This document shows, in pieces, positions 28,836 through 38,664 of a DNA stretch of 64,000 nt. This DNA comes from Ohtaekwangia koreensis. Lineage in GTDB: Bacteria > Bacteroidota > Bacteroidia > Cytophagales > Cyclobacteriaceae. The stretch is taken from NCBI RefSeq assembly GCF_900167975.1, contig NZ_FUZU01000001.1, positions 1,832,580-1,896,579 on the forward strand. Reading direction: 5' to 3'. Positions within the stretch are counted from its first letter, which is position 1. Each line of letters begins with the position of its first letter. The notes under the pieces are model-generated. The model was not told the DNA's origin and did not search any database. It saw nothing but the letters and a program-made list of their open reading frames with translations. Made by a program: the position numbers and the translations under genes.

Positions 28836-29798
28836 TTAGATTTCCTGACTTTCCAAGTTAACGGAATTTATTGAATTGAGAATGCTTTGCTCAATTCTTT
28901 GATTTATGCTTGAATAATCTACCGGAGCAAGTGCCTCTCCACGAACTTGCTGATACAGCTCTTTATAGCGCGCGGATATTGAATTCACAATTTCATCGGT
29001 CATCTCGGGTATCTGCTGGCCATCCTTTCCCTGAAATCCATTCTCGATCAGCCATTGTCTCACAAATTCTTTTGAGAGCTGCTTTTGAGGTTCTCCCGCT
29101 TTCTGGCGCGCCTCGTAACCATCCGCATAAAAATAACGCGATGAATCCGGAGTATGTACTTCATCGATCAGATAAATTTTACCCTGATGTTTACCGAATT
29201 CATACTTCGTATCCACCAGGATGAGTCCGCGTTCTGCGGCTAGCTCAGTGCCCTTCTGAAAAAGTTTGAAAGTATATTCCTCCAGCGTCTTGTAATCACT
29301 TTCACTTACGATGCCACGCGAAAGAATTTCTTCTCTTGAAATATCTTCATCGTGTCCTACATGTGCTTTGGTTGTGGGGGTAATGATAGGTTGAGGAAGC
29401 TTGTCATTTTCTGCCAAACCTTCCGGGAGAGCAACGCCACAAAGCAATCTTTTTCCGGCTTTATACTCGCGCCATGCATGTCCGGCCAGGTAGCCACGCA
29501 CCACCATTTCCACGGCAAAAGGCTCACACTTGAAACCTATCGTAACATTCGGGTCGGGTGTTGACATTACCCAGTTCGGTACCAGGTGCTTGGTAGCGTT
29601 CAGATTGAAGGCTGCGATCTGGTTCAATACTCTTCCTTTATCCGGAATAGCACGGGGAAGAATAACATCAAAGGCCGAAATCCGGTCGCTGGCAACCATC
29701 GCCATACGGTCTCCGAAATAATAAACATCGCGAACTTTACCCTTGTAAAAGCCGGTTTGTCCGGAAAATTTGAAGTTAGTCTCTTTGATTGCCTGCAT
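28836..29798 (-). CDS. purC: Phosphoribosylaminoimidazole-succinocarboxamide synthase
   Basis: SAICAR synthase, which joins CAIR with aspartate using ATP in purine synthesis. Visible signals: [12 protein letters not shown] near the N-terminus, [12 protein letters not shown] (about 37-48), [15 protein letters not shown] (about 99-113), and [23 protein letters not shown], here given as the [10 protein letters not shown] core (about 210-225). The 320-residue form starting at the ATG at 29798 matches the family N-terminus; a GTG three codons upstream is the alternative. The length is like that of the longer single-domain PurC enzymes of this phylum. First gene of the purC, STAS, rnz series. Confidence 0.96.
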   Translation of the reverse strand: MQAIKETNFKFSGQTGFYKGKVRDVYYFGDRMAMVASDRISAFDVILPRAIPDKGRVLNQIAAFNLNATKHLVPNWVMSTPDPNVTIGFKCEPFAVEMVVRGYLAGHAWREYKAGKRLLCGVALPEGLAENDKLPQPIITPTTKAHVGHDEDISREEILSRGIVSESDYKTLEEYTFKLFQKGTELAAERGLILVDTKYEFGKHQGKIYLIDEVHTPDSSRYFYADGYEARQKAGEPQKQLSKEFVRQWLIENGFQGKDGQQIPEMTDEIVNSISARYKELYQQVRGEALAPVDYSSINQRIEQSILNSINSVNLESQEI

Positions 29799-29950
29799 AG
29801 TATTCACTAGATCGGGGGCAAATTAACGAAAGAAATTGGAGTTCGGTAGAGACAATTATATGGGATTTGTATGGATAATGTTTTAGTTTCCTGTTTCACT
29901 TATACACTGAAAAAACAGATTGCTGGTCAACGGCATTGGTATAAATAGCA

Positions 29951-29978
29951 AGTACCAGGCTTGCTTAAACCTGGTACT
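29951..29978 (-). terminator. Hairpin downstream of the permease/peptidase gene
   Basis: Perfect 9-bp inverted repeat AGTACCAGG / CCTGGTACT with a 10-base loop, 29 bases after the stop at 30008. On the minus strand it is followed by TTGCTATTTAT, a weak U-tract, so termination is likely but not certain. Confidence 0.5.
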
Positions 29979-30007
29979 ATAGTTTGGAAGGTCGAAATGT
30001 TTAATGA

Positions 30008-33000
30008 TTATTTTTCCTCAACGGTCTTCATGTTATCATCCGGAATCCGGTCGATAAGTTTATTGTACGGATCAATCCCGGCTTTAACAGGTTTACCTTG
30101 CACCACCAATTCAATAATGTGTTCACCTTCGCCGAGCCAATGCTTCTTGAGGTAAAGAGGCACCTTCTTAACCATGCCTTTGTCATTTTTTCCGTCTTCT
30201 GTAAAGATGCCGATATCAATGAGATCTTTTCCCGTGCCTTTACCGGTCTCTTTACCAAGACCATCATAATATAGCTTTCTTGTCTGTACCGTCATCGTTA
30301 CCTTATACTGATTATCTTTTAAAGGCTCTGCTATAGCTTTCGTGATCCGGTTTTCATACAGCGCGATTTTCTCGAATGAATCTTCAATGAAGTATTTCAA
30401 GGAGTCGGGTGTGGCTTCCTGTATATAGCTATACCATTCCCGTGAAGTGGCGAAAGGGGGCTGCTGACGGAAGGCGGCAGTATCGATAAATTTTTTGAAG
30501 GCACTGTTCAACCGCGCTTCTCCAAGAAGATCTTGCAGCGAGTATAGGACGAGCGAACCCTTCTCATACCACACATAGGAACGTGAATCATTCTCCAGGA
30601 GCGTTTCTTCAAATTTATCTTCCCCTGCACGACCGCGCAGGTAACGGTCAAGACTATATTTCAATCGGTTCTGCATGCAGTCAACACCGTATTCATGTTG
30701 CAATACCATCAGCGAAGAATACTCTGCCATAGATTCCGAGATCTGGTTGGCACCGCGTGTGGCGGAAGGTGTTACCTGGTGCCCCCACCATTGATGTGCC
30801 ACCTCATGTGCTGTAACATAAAATGTATAGTCAGTATCATCGGGATCGCTATTGTCGGCTACCCATCCAAAGCTTTCGGTATAGGGCACAGTATTGGGAA
30901 AGGACTGCGCGAAACCAGCGTACCGCGGGAACTCAAGTATACGCATCTGTTTATATTGGTAAGGCTTGAAGTTATCAGCGTAATAATCAAGCGAAGCCTT
31001 TACTGATTTTACATAGCGTTCAATATTATAGGTATGTGATGGATGATGGAAGATCTCGATGTTTACAACTTCACCATGCTTTCCCTTCCAGATGTCGCGA
31101 TGTATAGCATAGCGGGCAGAAGATATATTAAAGAAGAGATCCATTTCTCCTTCCATTTTATAGTGATAATATTTCCGTCCATCCTTCATCCATTCTTTTT
31201 GAAGATACCCTGGCGCAACTGCAATCTGATCGGCATCGGTGCTGAGTGTAGCTTCGAACGTAACATAGTCAGCATCATCGTTGAATAAAAGATTACTCAA
31301 TCCATGCGGATCAGTCTGCGGAGGAAGTGTATAGTCTTTCTTGGGTAATCCATATTTTTTCCGATCCTTGTCACTGTTAAGCGGATCACCCGGGTAACCA
31401 AACGAAGGAAATATACTCAGGTCGAAGAACGTACCGTTGTAAACGATCTGTCTGCCGAGACCACTATTCGGGAATCCTTTGTAGCGTGCATCCATGGTGA
31501 TCTCCATTTTCATGGTATCGCCCGGTTGCATCGTGCGTGGCATTTTATAGATATAGAAGCGGTTGACTTCGTCCTCCAGGATCAACTTCAGATCGTCTCC
31601 ATCGAGGGTAAGGTTTTCAATCGTGGTGTGATCTATAGGACTTCCTACATTCATAATCAGAGAATCGATTGGCTGCTTGCTCTTATTAACGATTGTAAAT
31701 ATACCGGATGATTTTGTTGTCCGGTCTTCCGGGAAAATGTCGATGTTTACTTTTACATCCGTGACTTTCGGCTGAACGGTAAACTCGAATTTTTTATAGC
31801 TCTTCTCGAAATCAGCGCCAATTTTTTTGCCCTCTTTTGCGGTGCGGTATACATTGAGGATGCTCACGTTGTAGTATATAAATATACCCGACCCAATCCA
31901 GAGTATGGTGAAGAATGTAAGTGCAGCAGCGGGGAACCCGTTGAAGCGTTCCTTTACCAATTGCCATCGTGTTGAGAAACTCGTTTCAGCGCCACGATTC
32001 CAGAATAAATTTCCGATGACCAGGAAAATCGATCCCAAACTTAGCCAGTATACATTGAACCACGTTATAGATTTCAGAAAATGCCCGAATCCATTCATGT
32101 CAGAGATCCGGTATTCCGGGATATAGCTATAGAAGAAAAGATTGTAATTCAATTCTGCAAAGTTCCGAAGGCCAAACAACGCGACCCATATCCCGATAGA
32201 GACTACGTGCCCGATGAATTTGTTGTTGATCAGAATGTGAACCAGAAATGCCAGCATGGCGAGCTGTAAATATTCCGGGAACTCGATCAGGTATAGATCC
32301 GTAAAGTACATTCCGAATTCGAAATTGAAATATCCTTTGATCACCTGGTTAAAGATACCGCATACCAGCACCAGATTTACCAGCACAAAACTGATTAATA
32401 CCAGCGAAAGGAATTTGGAACCATATACAACCCAGTTCGGAATTGGTAACGCATCCGCGATGTTCGCATAGTTAACACTCTTGTCGCGGTGGACAACCTC
32501 TCCTGTATAGAATATAATGATGATGAAGACGAAGATTATATAGTTATAGTCTTTCACCTCCAGCATATAATACGTGAGCGGAAGAGAAGGCGTGCCGAAT
32601 GTGGGAGATCCAAACCATCCATCCAGGAAGAGAAATAATACACCGGCCAGCAGTATGGCAATGAAGTAAAAATCTTTGATGATGTTATTGAACTCGAGCA
32701 GACCTAGCCTGAAAAGCTTGCGTAGGTATACACTTTGAGAATATACCTTCTGTACGATCGGTAGATCAGACAGCGATCGCCCTTTGCGTTCAACGGCTTC
32801 TTCATTTTTAATCTTGCCCGATGATATTTCCAGCATACTGCGGAATGAGAACCGGAAAAACGTGAATGCAAATAACAGCAAGCTGATGCCGATCCAGAGA
32901 ATTCGATTCCAGAGGAAATTTCCTTCGAGGGGAATGAGCGTTACATTTTGTTCCGAAGGCGTCCAATACTTCGTAGCATTTATATAGGTTGTGAGCGCAT

Positions 33001-33634
33001 AAGGGTCGAGTATATCTACCAGGTCTTTATTGTCGAGATCTTGTGTGAGCGCATTGGCAAGGAGATATCCTATAAACAGGATAACGCTTCCTACATACGT
33101 CACCACAATTTTACGAGTCAACGCCACCAGGGCGAAGAATACAGTTCCCGTAAAGAACAGGTTCGGGATATTTAGGACGAGGGTGTTGTATATATAGTGG
33201 TATAGTATAAACGGCCCAAATCGTTCAGGCTCCACTTCGCCTGTTAATACACCCAGCGGACCGCCAAGCCACGCACCAACATGATACCCGAAGCTGATGA
33301 AGATCAGGATCACGAACGACCCGAGGAACCGGCCCAGTAAATATGATTTTTCAGTGATCGGGTAGGTGAAGAAGTAATCCTTCGTGCGGTATTCAATATC
33401 CCGGTATACCGGAACGCCCATAACTGCAGAGGCAATCAACGTCTCAAAGATGCTGAGGATGATCATGAAGTAACCGATGGCATAGGCAGAGTTTACGAAC
33501 ACTTTCTCGGATGCCGGGCTATTGCCATATATACCACTGACGAATGCAAAAAGAAACAATACAAAAAAGTACGCATAGGTAGCAGGTCGTTTGAAACGAT
33601 ACCTTACCTCGAAAAGAAATATTTTCCAGAACAT
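30008..33634 (-). CDS. ABC permease fused to M1 family aminopeptidase
   Basis: A 1208-residue membrane protein. The N-terminal half has two sets of about six membrane helices with ABC-2 permease character (starting MFWKIFLFEVRYRFKRPATYAYF, and again after about residue 300). The C-terminal half is an M1-type metallopeptidase with HEVAHQWWGH at about 943-952 and the third zinc ligand in ISESMAEYSS near 967. The spacing between second histidine and glutamate is 19 residues, one more than in classical M1 enzymes, and this fits my memory of this fusion family. The ATG at 33634 is chosen because the permease begins there; a further 24 codons upstream overlap the neighbouring gene. It follows its ATPase by 22 bases. 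Substrate and peptidase target are unknown. Confidence 0.88.
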   Translation of the reverse strand: MFWKIFLFEVRYRFKRPATYAYFFVLFLFAFVSGIYGNSPASEKVFVNSAYAIGYFMIILSIFETLIASAVMGVPVYRDIEYRTKDYFFTYPITEKSYLLGRFLGSFVILIFISFGYHVGAWLGGPLGVLTGEVEPERFGPFILYHYIYNTLVLNIPNLFFTGTVFFALVALTRKIVVTYVGSVILFIGYLLANALTQDLDNKDLVDILDPYALTTYINATKYWTPSEQNVTLIPLEGNFLWNRILWIGISLLLFAFTFFRFSFRSMLEISSGKIKNEEAVERKGRSLSDLPIVQKVYSQSVYLRKLFRLGLLEFNNIIKDFYFIAILLAGVLFLFLDGWFGSPTFGTPSLPLTYYMLEVKDYNYIIFVFIIIIFYTGEVVHRDKSVNYANIADALPIPNWVVYGSKFLSLVLISFVLVNLVLVCGIFNQVIKGYFNFEFGMYFTDLYLIEFPEYLQLAMLAFLVHILINNKFIGHVVSIGIWVALFGLRNFAELNYNLFFYSYIPEYRISDMNGFGHFLKSITWFNVYWLSLGSIFLVIGNLFWNRGAETSFSTRWQLVKERFNGFPAAALTFFTILWIGSGIFIYYNVSILNVYRTAKEGKKIGADFEKSYKKFEFTVQPKVTDVKVNIDIFPEDRTTKSSGIFTIVNKSKQPIDSLIMNVGSPIDHTTIENLTLDGDDLKLILEDEVNRFYIYKMPRTMQPGDTMKMEITMDARYKGFPNSGLGRQIVYNGTFFDLSIFPSFGYPGDPLNSDKDRKKYGLPKKDYTLPPQTDPHGLSNLLFNDDADYVTFEATLSTDADQIAVAPGYLQKEWMKDGRKYYHYKMEGEMDLFFNISSARYAIHRDIWKGKHGEVVNIEIFHHPSHTYNIERYVKSVKASLDYYADNFKPYQYKQMRILEFPRYAGFAQSFPNTVPYTESFGWVADNSDPDDTDYTFYVTAHEVAHQWWGHQVTPSATRGANQISESMAEYSSLMVLQHEYGVDCMQNRLKYSLDRYLRGRAGEDKFEETLLENDSRSYVWYEKGSLVLYSLQDLLGEARLNSAFKKFIDTAAFRQQPPFATSREWYSYIQEATPDSLKYFIEDSFEKIALYENRITKAIAEPLKDNQYKVTMTVQTRKLYYDGLGKETGKGTGKDLIDIGIFTEDGKNDKGMVKKVPLYLKKHWLGEGEHIIELVVQGKPVKAGIDPYNKLIDRIPDDNMKTVEEK

Positions 33635-33656
33635 AGTATAGCAGGTAAGGTGTGAA

Positions 33657-34544
33657 TTACATAGTAACGATGTCTGTCTTTTCAGCGATCTTCGAGAAGT
33701 ATACATCTTCCAGCCCGGCTTCTACAGGTTTGAAGTCTTCATCCGGACGGATGTCGCTGAGTACATGGATCTGTGTTTTGCCTGCCTTGAGCTGCGTGGA
33801 GATAACCTGGAATGAATTACGGAATATGGTGAGTTCCGTTTTTTCAATGATCCTGCTCCATACTTTACCCTGCAAGGATTCAACGAGGTTGGCAGGATGT
33901 CCTTGTGCAATCACTTCTCCAAGACAAATGATGGCCATGTTGCTGCAGAGGTTTGTTACATCTTCCACAATGTGCGTGGAGAGTATAACAATTGTGTTCT
34001 CACCGATTTCACTTAACAGGTTATAAAAACGATTTCGTTCAGCCGGATCGAGACCAGCCGTGGGCTCATCTACTATAATAAGTTTAGGATTGCCGATGAG
34101 AGCCTGCGCTACACCAAAGCGTTGCTTCATGCCCCCTGAAAATGTTCCCAGGTTCTTATTCCGAAACTGAATCAGGTTTACTTTCTCCAGCAGGGTCTGT
34201 ACAATTTCCTTGCGTTGTTTTTTATCTACTATACCTTTCAGATCAGCAATGTGATCGAGCATCGTCTCTGCCGTTACCCGTGGATATACCCCGAACTCCT
34301 GCGGGAGATAGCCCAGTATTTTTCTGACCTCATGTTTCTGATGGAGTACATCAAGATTGCCTAGTGTAATAGAGCCACTGCTCGCTTCCTGTAGTGTAGC
34401 GATGGTGCGCATCAGCGAAGATTTACCGGCACCATTTGGACCCAGTAATCCGAACATACCCTGGTTAATGGTGAGCGATACATTCTTCAATGCCTGCACG
34501 CCATTCGAGTAAGTCTTGGAAAGATTTTCAATAACAAGTTGCAT
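33657..34544 (-). CDS. ABC transporter ATP-binding protein
   Basis: A 295-residue ABC ATPase that would power the adjacent permease/peptidase. Walker A GPNGAGKS is at 35-42, the Q-loop PQEFG at 81-85, the signature SGGMKQR at 136-142 and Walker B LIIVDEP at 155-161. The C-terminal 70 residues are typical of the ABC-2 exporter class and contain no second cassette. First gene of a two-gene operon; the start is the ATG giving MQLVIENLSKTYSNG. Confidence 0.92.
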   Translation of the reverse strand: MQLVIENLSKTYSNGVQALKNVSLTINQGMFGLLGPNGAGKSSLMRTIATLQEASSGSITLGNLDVLHQKHEVRKILGYLPQEFGVYPRVTAETMLDHIADLKGIVDKKQRKEIVQTLLEKVNLIQFRNKNLGTFSGGMKQRFGVAQALIGNPKLIIVDEPTAGLDPAERNRFYNLLSEIGENTIVILSTHIVEDVTNLCSNMAIICLGEVIAQGHPANLVESLQGKVWSRIIEKTELTIFRNSFQVISTQLKAGKTQIHVLSDIRPDEDFKPVEAGLEDVYFSKIAEKTDIVTM

Positions 34545-34716
34545 GGGTAAGAGTTAGGTTATGAGTTATAGAGTTCTGGTGGCGGTTAATATTTTTTAAG
34601 ATAGATACAACCCTGCAAACCTCCAACGGTTTGCACGACGATGAGCGTAACAATTTTGTTACAGATGCCGATGGTGGAAGCTGAAATATTTCAAATGATA
34701 TTTCTGCAAGACAAGA

Positions 34717-34750
34717 AAAAAGCCTTCCCCTTTAGTGAGGAAGGCTTTTT
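34717..34750 (-). terminator. Intrinsic terminator after leuS
   Basis: AAAAAGCCTTCC / GGAAGGCTTTTT, a perfect 12-bp stem with a 10-base loop, 22 bases after the leuS stop. The T-run on the minus strand makes it a good rho-independent terminator. Confidence 0.9.
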
Positions 34751-34771
34751 GAAAAAGTATCGGTGTTGTTG

Positions 34772-37576
34772 TTATAACACGACATTCACGATTTTGCCCT
34801 GCACGATAATTACTTTCTTAGGAGCTTTGCCTTCAGTCCATTTTTGTACAGCTTCAGAAGCCATCACTAATTTCTCGATGTCTTCTTTCGGCATATCGAG
34901 CGCGAAGTTCATTTTCACACGAACTTTACCATTGATGGAGATAGGATATTCAAACGAACTTTCCACCAGGTATTGCTCATCATATTTCGGATATACCGCA
35001 TTCAAAATGGAATCGCTATGACCAAGTTTTTCCCAAAGCTCTTCTGTAATGTGGGGTGCAAAAGGAGAGAGGGCAATTACCAACGGCTCCAGTATAGCAC
35101 GCTTGTTACATTTCAGAGAACTCAGTTCATTGCAGCAGATCATGAACTCACTCACGGAAGTATTAAAAGAGAAACGGTCTATATCATCTTCAATCTTCTT
35201 GATGGTTTTGTGAAGGATTTTGAATTCTTCACGCGTTGGTTCAGTATCACTCACCGTGAAATTTTCATTCTTGTCATGGAAGAGATTCCAGAACCTTCTC
35301 AGGAATTTATATACTCCATCTATACCATTCGTGTTCCAGGGCTTGGATAATTCCAACGGGCCCAGAAACATCTCGTACATACGAAGTGTATCTGCACCGT
35401 AGTTCGTTACAATGTCATCCGGGTTAACAACGTTGTATTTGGACTTGGACATTTTTTCGATCTCTGTTCCGCAGATATACTTTCCATCTTCCAGTATAAA
35501 TTCAGCGTTACTGAAATCATCTCTCCATTTCTTGAATCCTTCGATATCAAGCACGTCATTGTCTACAAGACTAACATCGGCATGAAGTGGCGTTACATCG
35601 TACTGTTTACGTAACCCATTTGATACAAATTTATGAGTACCGTTGATCCGATATACAAACTTCGACATCCCCTGAATATGCCCTTGGTTGATGAGCTTTT
35701 TGAAAGGCTCTTCAGCATCTACATATCCCAGATCTTTCAATGCCTTGCACCAGAAACGAGAGTATAGTAAATGCCCGGTAGCATGTTCTGATCCTCCCAT
35801 ATAGAGGTCTACATCTTTCCAGTAATTTATTTTTTCGCGGCTGGCAAATTCATTTTCATTTTTAGGATCCATATAGCGGAACCAGTACCAGCTCGAGCCA
35901 GCCCAGCCCGGCATGGTGGTTAATTCATACGCGTTGCCGTTATAGTTCCAGTCTTTCGCGCGCGCCAAAGGAGGCTCCCCGGTTTCAGTAGGTTTATACT
36001 GATCGATCTCCGGCAATGTAACCGGAAGGTCTTTATCCGTGACAAGCTTTGGTATACCTTTCTCGAAATATACCGGGAATGGTTCACCCCAATACCGTTG
36101 TCTGCCGAAGATGGCATCACGCATTCGGAAATTTACTTTCCGTATACCAATGCCCAATGTTTCAACTTTCTCCAAAGCTTTTTCAATCGCTTTGTTCCAG
36201 GATAAGCCATTCAGGAAATCGGAGTTGATCATCGTGCCGGACTTCGGCTCGAAGTTATCTTTCGTTATATCACTGGTTGGCCCTTCCAACACATCAATGA
36301 TCGGGAGATTAAAATGTTTCGCGAAAGCGTAATCACGGGTATCGCTGGAAGGCACCGCCATAACAGCACCTGTACCATAGCCTGCCAATACATAGTCGGC
36401 AATCCACACCGGTACTTTAGCATTGTTAAACGGATTGATCACATACGCGCCTGTAAAGGCACCGGTGATTCGTTTCACTTCGCTCATGCGCTCGCGCTCA
36501 CTGCGGTTCTTGGCTATATCTATATACCTGGTAACTTCTTCGCGCTGTTCTGGCGTTGTGATTTTATCTACTAACTCATGCTCCGGTGCAATCACCATGA
36601 AGCTCACACCGTAAATGGTATCGATGCGCGTTGTGAATACGCGTATGGATAAATCAGACTGCTGATTGTTGACTGCGCTCACTTTAAAATCCAATTCACA
36701 ACCAACGCTTTTGCCGATCCAGTTGCGTTGCATCTCTCGTACAGGCTCCGGCCAATCTATAGTATCAAGTCCTTTGAGCAGGCGTTCAGCATACGCGGTG
36801 ATGCGCATACTCCACTGCATCATCTTGATACGTTCTACCGGGTAGCCACCGCGTTCGCTCACACCATCTTTTACTTCATCGTTAGACAATACGGTGCCGA
36901 GTGCTGCGCACCAGTTCACCATCGTGTCGCTCAGGTAAGCGATGCGATATTTTTGTAAGAAATCCTCTTTGCCTTTTTCATCAAAGCTCTTCCATTGTTC
37001 TGCTGTAATTACAGGTGTATCTTCATCACAAACAGCACTGATATTTTTATTGCCGTTCTTTTCAAGTTCAGCGATGAGTATAGCGATAGGTTCTGTTTTT
37101 CCTTCGGGTCCTGATTTTTTATTATACCACGCATTGAACAACTGAGAAAAAATCCACTGTGTCCATTTATAGTATGCCGGGTCACTGGTTTGAACTTCAC
37201 GATCCCAATCGTAGGAGAATCCGATTTGTCGTAACTGACGTTTATAGGTCTCTATATTTTTAGCCGTGGTAACAGCAGGATGCTGACCTGTTTGAATAGC
37301 ATATTGTTCAGCAGGCAATCCAAAGGCATCGAACCCCATCGGGTGCAATACATTAAATCCTTTCACACGCTTGTAGCGTGAAACTATATCTGAAGCAATA
37401 TAACCCAGTGGATGTCCTACGTGGAGTCCCGCTCCGGACGGATACGGGAACATATCCAAAACATAATATTTAGGTTTCGAGGTATCGTCCTTTACTTTGT
37501 AAACGCCATCCGCGGCCCATTTATCCTGCCACTTCTTTTCAATGCGTTTGATCTCGTCTTTGCTGTAATCGGCCAT
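34772..37576 (-). CDS. leuS: Leucyl-tRNA synthetase
   Basis: Class I aminoacyl-tRNA synthetase of 934 residues charging tRNA-Leu. The HIGH-type motif is HVGH at 52-55 within [16 protein letters not shown], and KMSKS is at 708-712. The editing domain inserted in the catalytic core includes [12 protein letters not shown] and [21 protein letters not shown]. The C-terminal anticodon-binding part ends in VQGKIVNVV. The length is somewhat above the usual 860-880 because of additional segments in the editing and catalytic regions; a similar length is common in Bacteroidota. A TATTTTTG promoter element lies 29 bases upstream. Confidence 0.97.
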   Translation of the reverse strand: MADYSKDEIKRIEKKWQDKWAADGVYKVKDDTSKPKYYVLDMFPYPSGAGLHVGHPLGYIASDIVSRYKRVKGFNVLHPMGFDAFGLPAEQYAIQTGQHPAVTTAKNIETYKRQLRQIGFSYDWDREVQTSDPAYYKWTQWIFSQLFNAWYNKKSGPEGKTEPIAILIAELEKNGNKNISAVCDEDTPVITAEQWKSFDEKGKEDFLQKYRIAYLSDTMVNWCAALGTVLSNDEVKDGVSERGGYPVERIKMMQWSMRITAYAERLLKGLDTIDWPEPVREMQRNWIGKSVGCELDFKVSAVNNQQSDLSIRVFTTRIDTIYGVSFMVIAPEHELVDKITTPEQREEVTRYIDIAKNRSERERMSEVKRITGAFTGAYVINPFNNAKVPVWIADYVLAGYGTGAVMAVPSSDTRDYAFAKHFNLPIIDVLEGPTSDITKDNFEPKSGTMINSDFLNGLSWNKAIEKALEKVETLGIGIRKVNFRMRDAIFGRQRYWGEPFPVYFEKGIPKLVTDKDLPVTLPEIDQYKPTETGEPPLARAKDWNYNGNAYELTTMPGWAGSSWYWFRYMDPKNENEFASREKINYWKDVDLYMGGSEHATGHLLYSRFWCKALKDLGYVDAEEPFKKLINQGHIQGMSKFVYRINGTHKFVSNGLRKQYDVTPLHADVSLVDNDVLDIEGFKKWRDDFSNAEFILEDGKYICGTEIEKMSKSKYNVVNPDDIVTNYGADTLRMYEMFLGPLELSKPWNTNGIDGVYKFLRRFWNLFHDKNENFTVSDTEPTREEFKILHKTIKKIEDDIDRFSFNTSVSEFMICCNELSSLKCNKRAILEPLVIALSPFAPHITEELWEKLGHSDSILNAVYPKYDEQYLVESSFEYPISINGKVRVKMNFALDMPKEDIEKLVMASEAVQKWTEGKAPKKVIIVQGKIVNVVL

Positions 37577-37604
37577 GTTGTAATTCGTTCTGTTAGGCGA
37601 GCCG

Positions 37605-37612
37605 CAAAAATA
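37605..37612 (-). promoter_or_regulatory. Candidate -7 element for leuS
   Basis: Minus strand TATTTTTG fits TAnnTTTG. Transcription would begin about 20 bases before the leuS ATG. No clear -33 element at the standard spacing. Confidence 0.4.
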
Positions 37613-37647
37613 AGCCTTTTATGAAAATTACGGGCTTGAATCAATCG

Positions 37648-38523
37648 CTACGACAGACTTTTTTGAAAGGCTTCCATCATTGTTTTCAATGTACGGCTGT
37701 TTTTATTCCGCTTTCGCAGAATACCAACCGGCACCGCGTCTAAAGAATCCAGTGGTTTAAACGAAACATGCGGATATTCTTCGTGAAGAGAAGCAGGAGC
37801 GAACGTAAGACCCAGCCCCTGATGTACCAGCAGCACGCGGGTTCTGGGTGATGAGAGTTCACTGATGATGTTGGGTTCCTGTCCATTAAATTTTAATTGT
37901 TGCATCACAGCATCGTGAAACCACGGCTGATCCTGGCGCTTGTATAAAATAAAAGGCTGGTCCTTTAAATCTTCGCGTGATATTTTTTTTCGTTTAGCCA
38001 GCGCATGATTCGCGGGCAGCACAACATGATACGCTTCCTCTGCTATAGCATTCCACTCCAAAGCATCTTCCTGCACCGGGCCATATACCAGTGCGAGATC
38101 AACCATATTTTCTTTTACATGATGAATCAATGTAGCCGTACAGTGCTCTGCGATCGTCACCTGTATATCCGGGTATATCTTTTGAAATAACTGCATTGCT
38201 TTCGCGATACGTTGCGGACGAATGCCCGGTACCAATCCCAATATTAACTTACCCGTCTTCTTCTCCCGAATAGACCGGATGCGTTCTTCTGCTTCTTCTA
38301 CCTTCTCAAAAATCTCAAGTGTATACTGGTATAGTATCTTGCCTGCATCGGTAAGTTCATTTCCTTTCTTGAGTCGGTGAAAGAGCGATGTCTCCAATGA
38401 CTCTTCCAGTTCCTTGATCTGCTGGCTAAGCGGAGGTTGTGAAATGTTCAGGCGTGCAGCCGCTTTGCGGAAGTTCAATTCTTCCGCCAGTACTTTAAAA
38501 TACCGAAGATGTTTCAGGTCCAT
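37648..38523 (-). CDS. LysR family transcriptional regulator
   Basis: A 291-residue LysR-type regulator. The N-terminal winged helix reads MDLKHLRYFKVLAEELNFRKAAARLNISQPPLSQQIKELEE (core helix AAARLNISQPPLSQQI, about 22-37), followed by a linker helix and a type 2 periplasmic-binding-like effector domain (about 90-290) with GLVPGIRP and the LVHQGLGLTFAPAS loop. The adjoining oxidoreductase is divergent with 141 bases between the starts, the classical arrangement for a LysR regulator and its target. A perfect inverted repeat in that gap is a candidate operator. The effector is unknown. Confidence 0.93.
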   Translation of the reverse strand: MDLKHLRYFKVLAEELNFRKAAARLNISQPPLSQQIKELEESLETSLFHRLKKGNELTDAGKILYQYTLEIFEKVEEAEERIRSIREKKTGKLILGLVPGIRPQRIAKAMQLFQKIYPDIQVTIAEHCTATLIHHVKENMVDLALVYGPVQEDALEWNAIAEEAYHVVLPANHALAKRKKISREDLKDQPFILYKRQDQPWFHDAVMQQLKFNGQEPNIISELSSPRTRVLLVHQGLGLTFAPASLHEEYPHVSFKPLDSLDAVPVGILRKRNKNSRTLKTMMEAFQKSLS

Positions 38524-38594
38524 GATTCTTTTAACGTATCACCGTGATAGCAAGATCGAATGAGTGATCCGATTCCTGCGCAAGGCTTTCACCG

Positions 38595-38616
38595 TTATTT
38601 GTACAGTAACAAATAA
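38595..38616. promoter_or_regulatory. Candidate LysR operator
   Basis: Perfect inverted repeat TTATTTGT-acagta-ACAAATAA (8-6-8) in the gap between the divergent LysR gene and the oxidoreductase. It is centred 60 bases before the oxidoreductase ATG and has the T-N11-A style dyad expected for LysR-type binding sites. Confidence 0.55.
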
Positions 38617-38664
38617 ACACATCCACCCGGATAAACTCACACTACAGATCAATCTATTTATACT

